A program made the position numbers and the translations under genes. Positions 55,496 to 64,000 of a stretch of 64,000 nt of DNA are shown piece after piece. Source of the DNA: Schistocerca nitens. Taxonomy: Eukaryota > Arthropoda > Insecta > Orthoptera > Acrididae. The stretch lies in the NCBI RefSeq assembly GCF_023898315.1, contig NC_064623.1, positions 21,039,640 to 21,103,639 on the forward strand. Direction: 5' to 3'. Below the pieces are notes generated by a model. The model searched no databases and was not told the origin of the DNA. It saw only the letters and a program-made list of their open reading frames with translations. Each line of letters opens with the position of its first letter. Positions within the stretch are counted from its first letter, which is position 1.

Positions 55496-55721
55496 TCATT
55501 GCTTCAGCGTACAACATTACAGTACATAAAGGTGAGGTCTCAGTGACGTCAAGTCTGTATAATTAATATATGAACAACGCCCGTGTTACAGGCAGGATTT
55601 ATCCCATTTAGCTCATTGCTAAGGTGCTATTCCAATAACGGAGAACCTCGGGAATACCAATGCGGGTTTACAACGGGAATAGCAATGGGCTGAGGCGTGA
55701 TGTACTGGGGTGGTCCGTGCA

Positions 55722-55835
55722 GCCGTCATAGCTGGAGTGCCAGTGTGGCGCAACGGTCAGCGCATCTGTCTAATAAACAGAACACCTCGGTTTGAATCCC
55801 GGCACTGGTACGTATTTTAATCCATTGCTTCAGCC
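55722..55835 (+). mobile_element. SINE-G copy, interrupted by SINE-H
   Basis: TGCCAGTGTGGCGCAACGGT (box A) and GGTTTGAATCCCGGC (box B), then ATCCATTGCTTCAGCC, where SINE-H begins. Confidence 0.75.
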
Positions 55836-55940
55836 TAAAAAAAATTTGTGGTAAGTTCTATGGGACCAAACTGCTGAGGTCATCGGTCCCTGGCTTAGAC
55901 ACTACTGAATCTAACTTCAACTAACTTACGCTAAGGACAA

Positions 55941-55999
<59 letters not shown>

Positions 56000-56079
56000 G
56001 GGAGGACTCGAACATCCGACAGAGGCAGCCGCGCGAACCGTGGCAAGACGACAAGACCGCACGGATACCCCGCGCGGCA
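55836..56079 (-). mobile_element. SINE-H with internal (CA)n
   Basis: The minus strand has the head GCCGCGCGGGGTATCCGTGC, a B box-like ATGTTCGAGTCCTCC, then a (GT)28 tract (plus 55942-55998 is CA). The 3' body resembles SINE-A (on plus, GACCAAACTGCTGAGGTCAT). CTTCAGCC at 55828-55835 and 56080-56087 is a probable duplication, showing insertion into the SINE-G tail. Confidence 0.78.
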
Positions 56080-56165
56080 CTTCAGCCCACATCATTTTCG
56101 TAGAGGAGAGGTTCGTTGAGCACAGAAAGAGAAGAGAGAAAGCCACTGTGTAGCCACGGTGTTAA

Positions 56166-57032
56166 GGGTAGCATTCATTTCACGCTAGGTGAGGAGAGCC
56201 CTACGTCAACGTGACGTAGGCACGCGTCATCATGAGTTTCACGAGTTGTCCTATCGACCGTTGTGTGCATTCTGTATGCATCGACTGTTGTGAGCGTCTT
56301 GAATCTGCACTGTTCTTTGTTCTTAGTTGATTTACAAGATGAAGGCAAAATTAAATGGAACTGGATGGTTTAATATTTCCAGCAACATTAGGAATTACTT
56401 CCAACTTCAGTTTCTTAGTTTACTGTTTCTGCCCACATGAATTATGTACAATGCATTGGCTTTTATAAAAATACGAAACACTTTAATTTCTCCCTATTTC
56501 ACGTTTTTATCCACATGATTTATGCACAATTAATCGGACTAAAAATGCCTAGACACTTTCGTTATAGTTATGATTCCTTCATTCAGATATTCGTAATGTT
56601 CATGAAACACACAGTAACATCCCACATTATTTGGATTGCAGCTTAATAATTAATTATTTCACGTTTCTATCCACACGATTTATGCACGATTCATCGGATT
56701 TTTAAAAAAAATTGACTAAAAGTTTTGTTTTTTTACTTTCGTTATGGTTCCTTCGTTCAGACATTCATTATGTTCCTGAAACAGATAATACCATCCCAAA
56801 TTGTTGGGATTACAGCTTAATAATTAATTCAACTGGGATGAGCGTAACAGATAACTCCCGTCATTTCGTTTGTACACACGTATTTACATTTAGCTTTGAC
56901 GTTCTCGGCACAACCGCAAAGATCGATATACGCACTCATGTAGTCGATTTAGGTTATTTACGTCACGATGACGTAGTGTTACGTCACTATGACGTAGGGT
57001 TCTCCTCACCTAGCGTGAGATGAATGCTACCC
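56166..57032. mobile_element. Mutator-like MITE with 53-bp TIRs and 9-bp TSD
   Basis: The left end 56166-56218 (GGGTAGCATTCATTTCACGC...) and the right end 56980-57032 are inverted repeats matching at about 49 of 53 positions. The direct repeats CGGTGTTAA flank at 56157-56165 and 57033-57041. A 9-bp duplication with long TIRs fits the Mutator-like (MULE) group. The interior holds a direct duplication of a unit of about 160-175 bp (56496-56655 and 56656-56829, both ending CAGCTTAATAATTAATT) and no transposase. Subterminal palindromes TACGTCA..TGACGTA occur at both ends. Confidence 0.85.
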
Positions 57033-57384
57033 CGGTGTTAACACCTGCTTACGTGGACAGAAGCAGTACTGGCAATCGGCGCAGGAATATTGACCGCAGA
57101 GGTACACTTTCCACCTGTTCGTGAGGAGTGTGCTTGTAATATTGTTCCAGTGGAGGATTTAGGCGTGCGGCGGAGACGCGTGGGTGGAGGAAAGTGGGGT
57201 CGGAGCGAGAGGGGAGGGGGTGGGCTGAGGAACGGAAGCGGGAGAGGTGATTAGACGCGCGCTGTTTAGCTGAGGCAGGTAACCGCGGTCAGAGTGGCCA
57301 GATAGAGCTCCGCGCTAATGCCGGAAGCGACCCAGCTGCCACTGTGCGCGTACACCTCCCGACAGTGCCGCCGCTGTCGCTGCT
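57033..57384. other. Unassigned G-rich sequence
   Basis: 57170-57260 is G/A-rich. No element is recognised up to the LINE 3' end near 57385. Confidence 0.4.
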
Positions 57385-57671
57385 CGCACATATGGCTATC
57401 TACACCTGTACCTGCATCTGTACTCCGAAAGACACGAGTGCGGCAGAGGATGCTTTCTGTGCCAATATCGTGTCCCCCCCACTCCAGCTCGATACACGAC
57501 TGGCGCGTGGGAACATTCCTTCCATACGAGCTCTAAGTTCTCTGGTTTTCGCGTTGTGGTCATTTTGCGAGACGTACGTGGAGAAAGTAGTACGTCGCCC
57601 GACTACTTGCGCAACGTAGGACGCCGAAATTTCGACAGTAGACCACTTCCTGATGCGTAACGCCTCTCACT

Positions 57672-57788
57672 ACAGATATTCGGATTTAGGTTACGACATG
57701 TTGGGTATGCCCGCCATCACTGGCGATGACGTGGCGCAGACAAAGGGCGACACGCAGAAGTGTCGGAACGTCCATCCTGTCGATCGCC
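57672..57788 (-). mobile_element. Fragment of the Tc1/mariner-superfamily element, inverted relative to 58.1 kb copy
   Basis: About 115 bp (ATTCGGATTTAGGTTACGAC...GTGTCGGAACGTCC.TCCTGTCGATC) is the reverse complement of 58667-58790, the transposase C-terminus. A 15-20 bp piece is missing internally. It is nested in the LINE remnant. Confidence 0.75.
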
Positions 57789-58045
57789 TCTTATTGAACA
57801 CCTCCGGAACGCTCTCGTGGCTAGTAGGCAACCCACTGAAGAAACTCTCGGTAAGGCTCCTAGACTAATGAACAACACCGAAGAATCAATCGTGCACGCG
57901 TTTTCTAAGCCACTTCTTTCACGGATGACATACATTTTCTTATCATTCCCCCTACGAATCTCAGTGTCGCATCTGCTTTGCCTGTAATTTGCGTTATGTG
58001 ATCACTTCGCTTTAGCCTGCTCCGGATGGTTACGTATTTTAAGAT

Positions 58046-58870
58046 ATGATGTAAATACATGATGACTGTTACTGAATTATATGAAATAAAATCTTCATAA
58101 CTTCTGGACGGTTTGCGTTAGGACGTTCAAATTACACGGTTGGGCGAGAGGCATGATGGGAATTAGTATGGGCTGTGTGGTTTAGCGACGAAACCCACTT
58201 TCATTTGGAGAGGTTCGTCAATAAGCAAAATCGGAGCATTTGGGGGGACTGATGATCCGCATTTCGCGATCGAGAAGTGTCTTCACCCCCAACGGGTGAC
58301 TGTGAGCATTGTACAATAACAGAAGCAGAAGAATCGGGGCGATATTCCTTGGTACGGTGACTACCGAGCGGTACATGAAGGTGTTGTTGGAAGATGATTT
58401 CATCCCCGCTTTTGACAAGACGTGATTCATGCAAGACGGAGCTCGACCCTATCGAATCAGGAGAGTGTTTGATGACTTGGAGGAGCACTTTGGGGACCGC
58501 ACTGTGGCTCTGGGGTACCCAGAGGCCACTGGCACGGGCCTCGATTGGCCGCCACATTCTCCGGATCTCGACACATGCGATTCCTTTTTGTGGGGCTGTA
58601 TTAAAGACAAGGTGTGCAGCAATAACCCTAAAACCATTGCTGAGCTGAAAACAGCCATTCAGGTGGTCATCGACAGCATCCACGTTCCGACACTTCAGCG
58701 CGTCATCCAGAATTTCGATATTCGTCTGCGCCACGTCATCGCCAATGATGGCAAGCATGTCGAACATGTCATAACCTAAATCCGAACATCTCTAGTGACA
58801 TTTACACGTTGAATAACGTGTGACCACTCTGTAGTTTGTAATTAATTTACTTTTTTCATGTAGTTGAATC
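58046..58870 (+). mobile_element. Tc1/mariner (IS630)-superfamily element, N-terminal half deleted
   Basis: The leader (about 58090-58185) joins directly to the catalytic half of a transposase: VWFSDETHFHLERFVNKQN (first catalytic D), PHFAIEKCLHPQRVTV, a stop/frameshift region, then 58429-58779: MQDGARPYRIRRVFDDL (second D), DWPPHSPDLDTCDSFLWGCI (third D region) and a C-terminus through RHVIANDGKHVEHVIT with a TAA stop at 58777. The DNA-binding domain is absent. The RP(H)SPDL.P.DFFLWG style differs from both the Tc1-like and the mariner elements above, so this is a third lineage. The exact family is uncertain, and terminal repeats could not be defined. Confidence 0.8.
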
Positions 58871-59094
58871 ATTGTTACCACGTATGCAGACTAAAGTGAC
58901 CAATGAAAATTTGTACCAGCATTGCAGAGGCCCGTGTCGTTCGATGTCTAGGTACTATCACAATACAGTTCGAGAGCATCTGCGAAGCTGTCCGAGTTTA
59001 GGGGGAAAACCAAGTGGGCTGAGGCGTGAATGGTAATTTGCCTAGAGGAGGGAAGCGTGATGTGGTGGCCCATACAGTTCTACAAAGCCACTAT

Positions 59095-59200
59095 CCCAGC
59101 GTAGCATAGCGGTTAGCTCATCTGCCAAGTGAACGGAAGACGCAGGTTCGAATCCCGGCCTCGGTGCAAATTTCATTCGTTGCTTCAGTCTGCATACATA
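59095..59200 (+). mobile_element. SINE-G copy
   Basis: CAGCGTAGCATAGCGGTTAG (box A), box B GGTTCGAATCCCGGC, and the family 3' motif CATTCGTTGCTTCAGTCTGC. A possible body extends upstream to about 58990 (GGGCTGAGGCGTGA, shared with 55690). Confidence 0.78.
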
Positions 59201-59650
59201 CATTGTAGATGTCTGTGCCGTGAAAGGCCTCTGGAAACAAGTAGTTTCACCTCATTATTCTACGAGAAGTTAATATTTCTAGTGATTTGTCGCCTCTTCG
59301 CTTATTTACACGCGATACGTCACATCGGTTTACGTCCAGGGTCAAGTGCCACTACCTGCAACCGCTGTTAATCGTCTGCAGTCTCCTTGCAGTTGGTTAC
59401 ACACTCCCGGCATTGCAGCCTTGCTATAGAAAACAGCTCCTGTCGCGAGGTGACCAGTGGAGCCTCCGTAATTATCCAGTAGATGATTAACATAAACTGT
59501 GAGCAAAGTAATGGAAGCTCCTGACAGTGCGAAATACAGCCGGCGCCGATTTCCACAGCTCCGCGCGTAGAGGTGTGCACCGATAAGATAAACGCTATCC
59601 ACGTTCTGACCTCATCTGCAAGTCTTTCATCCACAACCGTGGATATAAGG

Positions 59651-60294
59651 TGTCAGCCACATCAAACCGTTATGTATGCCAAAACCTAATGCGTCGGACC
59701 TGTATGTTCGTGGCCTCCCCAAAACTGCCATCTTCAAATATTCATATGGCGGTCCCAACTTTACTTTTTGTTGCGTCGGAGAAGTTATACATAGATCATC
59801 CAGGAAAGGTTAACTATTGTGGCCGTGTACTAATTACCAATCCCGCATTCTTGTTTCTCTCTCCTGAGTAGCTGCCAGCTTTTATCCTGTGAAATTTGTT
59901 CTGTAATATCCTGGATTACGGTTAATATTTAAAAAGAAGTACTGCCAATGCTTGCAGACTCCTGATTGTCCCAGATCGGTGGTTTCGTTTCGTTTATCGT
60001 CACACTGCAAAATTTCCCATGGAACTAATTGAGTATTTAACCAAATAACGTTTCGGGAAAATAACACTCCTCATCATGCGTGCGCAATATTTAAGGTTAA
60101 ATAATCAAGACACTAACCCTCCGACGCGTTACATTAGTTTCCACTGAATTCTTTAATTAGCATTTTGTTCCTTTACTGTACTTCCACTTCTTACCTTCAG
60201 ACCACGCTCATACCAATTTGAACAATGACAAATTTCTATATAAATCATTTCGCTTAAGATTCTACCACCCACTGCACTCGATTTTCGATTGCTA

Positions 60295-60335
<41 letters not shown>

Positions 60336-60649
60336 ACTCACTCGAAGTGACGACAGATTACCACCAAAACGACACCCACGCTAAGCTCGAAAGACCCGCA
60401 TTGTCATCGCGATAATACAATGCCCAGCGAATGATCGTTCCTCCTAAAAATTCGGCTCCTTTACAAATTGCACCGCGTTATTAATTCATGTCCCATACAC
60501 TAAGAACGTAGAGACCGACCCTGACCACAGTTTAATACACCGCGCGTCTGTCATGTTATCTTCACCAAATTTATACTTTTTGCCGCTACTACCGAAACGT
60601 AGTTTGTGAATTTAGGCTCGAAAATAACGTATTCACTGTTTGGTAAAAC
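59651..60649. other. Unassigned sequence with (CT)n
   Basis: It contains a (CT)18 microsatellite at 60295-60330 followed by CACTCACTCACT. No recognised gene. Confidence 0.45.
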
Positions 60650-61100
60650 TTTCATGTGAGACAAAATACCGTCGGATTTGAATCGCTGATAACTACGAGA
60701 CTAATAATGCGTCAACAGTGGTTGTGCCCACAGCTGACAGATCATGTCTGTACGTGTTTGTCGCGCAGCACTTGTTTTGCCTGTGATGTCATCGCACCAC
60801 GTGGGTGGTTGTTAAGAAGTAGCTTTGTGCAACGTCATAAACTGGTGTAACGTGGAAACGCGTTTAGCTAGGCCATTGATTCGGGTGTCATCGTGAAGAG
60901 CTTGTGGAGCACTAGTACGACAATAAAATATTTGCCGGAATGTAAGTGGAAATAGGTACTAAACTGCGAATTACAAAGTAATGAAAGATGTCGTCTCATG
61001 CTCGCGTCGAAAGGAATCCTAAAAAAACATAAAAAGTCCACTGGCGAACGAATTTCAGAGTTACGGCAGCGTCGAGAAGGAAATGAAAATACGGTTCACA
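60650..61100 (+). repeat. Unknown dispersed repeat, copy 2
   Basis: Aligned with 18735-19280 in the same orientation; see that entry. This copy includes GACAAAATACCGTCGGATTT, GCTGATAACTACGAGACTAA and ATCGTGAAGAGC. A 67-codon frame (60998-61201) follows the aligned part, without a recognised domain. Confidence 0.6.
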
Positions 61101-63079
61101 ACAAACTAAGCAGTCGGCGCATCGAACACACAGCGGCCCACGACAGTCCAAACTTGCAATTTCTCTGTACTGTAACCGTTATATTGTACCAGAGAGGCTG
61201 ATGACTAAATTACCGAATAATACGAAATACTTATGACGATTTTGTCCCGATTACGTAAAATCTACGGCGTATAGCCAAACTGCGCAGGCAGTTTATTTTA
61301 TTTTATTTTTTATTTATTTATTTATTGCGGACTGCATATTCAATACAGAAACTGGAGTAAGGTTTTCCAGTGTACACGCATCTGCATATTTCACTCGATA
61401 TGTTTCGCACACGATATTTTCGTGTGAGATTTCGCTGATACGAGCGACTTGATAGAAAGGCGTTTCTCTCTCTCTCTCTCTCTCTCTTTGCGTACAGTCG
61501 AGTGCGGTTAGTCTGAATGGCGCATTGTTCATCAGTGCAAGCGCACGATCGCTCGAACAGGAAGGATAAAGGGTGGGAGGAGAACAAAAGAGCATCACCT
61601 GCATCTACTGGTCTGGCAGCAGTTCCCCGGCCCGCCGCTGGAGGCGCCACCTACGGACGCCGCCGCGTGACGTCAGCAGACCACTACGTCACTGATCGAG
61701 GGCAGAGCGCCGCTTCAGCTGCCGACAGCGCACCTAGCGCATAGCGCAGCAGCCTAGGCCGCGCTGATCGGAAAATCCCCGGCCGGCGGCTGCGGCGTTG
61801 GGCAACATTTGCAGGGCGGGCCTGGCCGCTTTCTAATCGGCCGACCGCGCTCCGTTTTTGCGTCCCTGAGAGAGTGGCTGCTGCCCGCCGCCGAAACATT
61901 CCGCAATAGCGCGCCATCTGCCCCACCGGCTGCCAATTACGCGTCACCCAGCCCTGCGTTTTGTTTTCTGACGGTCCGACAGTAACGGCGAGGAGGACGC
62001 AGTTTGACAGCATCGATGCGGCAAGATGAAGTTCAGTGTATTGCGTTCAAACTGGAAGCGAGGCTCAGCAAAAGGTCACCGATACGCTGTTTCCTAACGA
62101 TGCTGTCGTGTCAGCGTTGAGTTACTAGGAGGATACGAGATCCCCCAATAGCCAGCCAGTGTGGTGAGTGGATGATCGCCTATAAACTGGCTTGAATGGA
62201 TAATAAGATTAGCGTCTTAAGCACAGTGCGCGAGAGTCGATACCACCCCATTCATCGTACGTCGGCTGGGTCACGGAACTGGGTATCGTATTATCTGGGG
62301 ACTGCAGCCGGCGCCAAATCCGTTGCGTGAGATTGGCCCGAGTGCGGCCGCCGTTAAGGAGAGCTTTGCGCTGCGTTGATCTCACCACCTCTCGCGGGGG
62401 CGGGAGAGAGGAGGGTGGGTCGCGCCTGAGGCCTGGGGGTCCCACAGCGCACGCCTGCGCGCCGGGTTGCCTAATCAATCAGCTGTCAGGGACCGCACCC
62501 TCATTAGGGTTGTGCGCTGTGGCCACAGAGCGGACCCCCCCACTGGCCAATGTTTTGCCTGACCCGCGTTCACCAGTTGCTGCTCCCGCAGTTGCGCACT
62601 CGTAACAGCAGTCGTCTACGGCTGGTTCGGTCTGGCGCCGTGTTGTTGTTCTGCGACTTGGTAGCGATAGTGAACACGAAACGTTGAAGGTCGAGTCGCT
62701 CACTACCCATTTGTCTGTCATACGTGTCTCACGTAATGCGAGCACTCGACACCGTACGCTATTTCCTGCCTGCGGCGACCGAAGTGTCTGTGCAGCTGCT
62801 AGTAACTTTCTCGTTGTTAGAGATTTGCACAAGTACACAGCGGAAACGACGTAGCCTTCCCGTTGCAAGTTTCGACCAGCGGGACACCTTACTTCACCTT
62901 CCATTGAGCAGGTAATGCTCGACTCAGTGCTGCATGGTTATAACCGATGCCACAATACCCAGCGGTGTCACAAGTAATAGACTGATTTGTAAAAGCTCAT
63001 ATTAAATTCAACATCTGTGGTTGTAGGAACCCGATATGTTTCCAATATTAGTTAGTCATCTTGTGTTAGTCTGCTCTGA
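61101..63079. other. Unassigned sequence with a CpG-rich block
   Basis: A (TTTA)n stretch lies near 61292-61326 and a (CT)12 at 61464-61488. 61560-62650 is GC/CpG-rich and contains a perfect palindromic CRE-type motif TGACGTCA at 61669 and a second TACGTCA nearby. Near 62145-62260 a weak tRNA-like sequence related to SINE-G may be present. No coding exon or strong splice site was found, so the CpG-rich block is only a weak promoter candidate. Confidence 0.4.
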
Positions 63080-63770
63080 AGTTGCCTAAAAATGAACTTG
63101 GACAGAAACCAAAATCACGATGAACGCACGGACACTGGAGAGAAATACACGTATTGGAAGGACAGGACTGCGGATGATCACGGATATGTCTATGTGGATC
63201 AACCTGTAAACATGAAAGGAGATTTAACACTATAAATATTTCGGCGTATTAAATTGGGCGGGCTAGTTTACACGAGATATTCTTCAGTTTGCAAGTCTAA
63301 GATGTCGGCTGAGCCGAAGAAAACAGTTTTTGACCAGCGTATACTGCCAGTAATAACCTACGGCTGTCAGACATTAACATGAGTTCCTTGTTAGAGAACT
63401 CGTAATAGCTCAAAGACAAGTGAAAAGATCAATGTTTGTTTAAACAAAGAAAAACGAAAAGAAATCAGGATGTGTCAGACGTACAACACAGGTCTGTGAC
63501 ATAATGGAAAGAGTAAATAAAATGGGAGCGGGCTGGTCTTGTCGCTCGAAGAAAGGATGGCATCTGGTGAAAACAAATACTAGACTAGAGCCCACATTAC
63601 CAAAACAGATCGAGGGGAAGACCACCAGACAGCAGCGCAGAGACTAACGAAGACAGCTGGATTCAGTTGGCAACGGGAAGCACGAGATCAACATAAATGG
63701 AGGAAGCTGCTGCGGCACGATGTTGCACACCCACTCAAAGAGGCGACATCGCAAGTGAGCCAAAGTGACT
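63080..63770 (+). mobile_element. RTE-like LINE, third subfamily, C-terminal part
   Basis: Plus-strand pieces read NARTLERNTRIGRTGL, YFGVLNWAGLVY (compare RRIKLGWAA), KKTVFDQRILPVITYGCQTL, then a region with many stops, and TKTAGFSWQREARDQHKWRK near 63660-63700. These match the C-terminal region of RTE-type reverse transcriptases (VFDQCVLPVMTYGAETWT ... DR.KWR) but differ from the family at 25.9 kb and the one at 7.3 kb. Frameshifted and partial. The 3' end near 63770 has GATGATAATGAT, a trinucleotide tail. Confidence 0.72.
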
Positions 63771-64000
63771 GATGATAATGATTTTGACAACGGTAAGTAC
63801 GGTGGACAAAATAATACTGGCCCGGATAATATTTATAAGACCGACGCGAAGCTGCACATGTTAATGAACGGAGTAACTGGTAAACAGGAACCGATGCACC
63901 ATCCCGCTGCTGTCACGAGTCCTTGCAGGCGCGTCTCCGGTATGCTGTGTCCCGAGTACTTCGCCGTGTTATATCGTCTGAGGGAGTGATAGGAGCAGAG

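Larger units (their letters stand above)
57385..59650 (-). mobile_element. Degenerate CR1/L2-like LINE, probably one copy split by later insertions
   Basis: Minus-strand pieces lie in element order. 59640-59350 carries SITLLTVYVNHLLDNYGGST and GHLATGAVFYSKA, matching SVIGPLLFTIYINDLVDN..RLFADDTVVYKK. 58045-57900 matches the IRSDLKWNDHIKQIVGKA..LRFIGRILRKC block. 57860-57790 and 57670-57540 match the SVTEML and QERRYAIR..SREEM regions. 57440-57385 matches the 3' UTR, ending in a TGCAGGTACAGG form of the GTAGAT tail. The 58046-59269 segment between is mostly a DNA transposon and a SINE. All frames are broken. That the pieces come from one insertion is inferred from order and orientation. Confidence 0.6.

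Noticed and set aside
59095-59175. Possible tRNA gene with good A and B boxes
   Set aside because: It shares a 3' motif (GCTTCAGTC) with the copies at 55.5 and 55.8 kb, so it is a SINE-G head rather than a tRNA gene.
62479-62904. 141-codon minus frame in the GC-rich block at 62.5-62.9 kb
   Set aside because: Overlapped by open frames on the other strand and without a domain. Consistent with GC-rich composition.

Overview
This window looks like repeat-dense, non-coding nuclear DNA from an insect with a very large genome. A grasshopper or locust (Orthoptera: Acrididae, Schistocerca-like) is my best guess. That rests on my recollection of the dominant tRNA-derived SINE and on the mix of CR1/L2-like and RTE-like LINEs, Tc1/mariner elements and several other tRNA-SINEs; I could not check it against a database. 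I see no prokaryotic operons, CRISPR arrays, rRNA genes or convincing intact host protein-coding gene. Every long open frame I could recognise belongs to a decayed transposable element or to a microsatellite that stays open in several frames.

Layout. 0-8 kb: two 5'-truncated CR1/L2-like LINEs on the minus strand, an AT-rich stretch with two hammerhead-ribozyme-like motifs, and an RTE-like LINE 3' end. 8-10 kb: a GC/CpG-rich block with a (GA)n tract, an Inr-like motif and a perfect splice-donor consensus at 9514/9515. It is the only place that resembles a host promoter and first exon. 10-25 kb: SINE-A copies with clear target-site duplications, degenerate LINE and RTE remnants, microsatellites and a diverged dispersed repeat that recurs at 60.7 kb. 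25.9-28.5 kb: an RTE-like LINE running directly into a CR1-like LINE. 30-38 kb: a hAT-like element, SINEs, a Penelope-like inverted-repeat unit, a CR1-like LINE, a complete-length Tc1-like element and a mariner with a SINE nested in it. 39.8-41.3 kb: a 5'-truncated LINE with an R2/R4-type zinc knuckle and endonuclease region, flanked on both sides by (TAA)n, as expected for a Dong-like element. 41.6-42.2 kb: a LINE remnant whose frame was invaded by a 14-copy 16-bp tandem repeat. 43-55 kb: nested RTE and SINE copies, a second Tc1-like copy and a TA-flanked MITE. 55-57 kb: clustered and palindromic tRNA-SINEs and a Mutator-like MITE with 53-bp terminal inverted repeats and a 9-bp duplication. 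57-60 kb: one LINE split by a Tc1/mariner-superfamily element and a SINE. 60-64 kb: dispersed repeat, GC-rich block and another RTE-like 3' end.

The repeats have a readable history. Young SINE-A insertions (at least 13 pieces, most with near-perfect duplications) sit inside older, frame-broken LINEs and DNA transposons. The SINEs depend on LINE reverse transcriptase, yet no LINE here has the SINE-A tail, so its partner LINE lies outside the window. No autonomous element is intact: all LINEs lack the endonuclease and 5' part or carry frameshifts and stops, and all DNA transposases are deleted or mutated at key positions.
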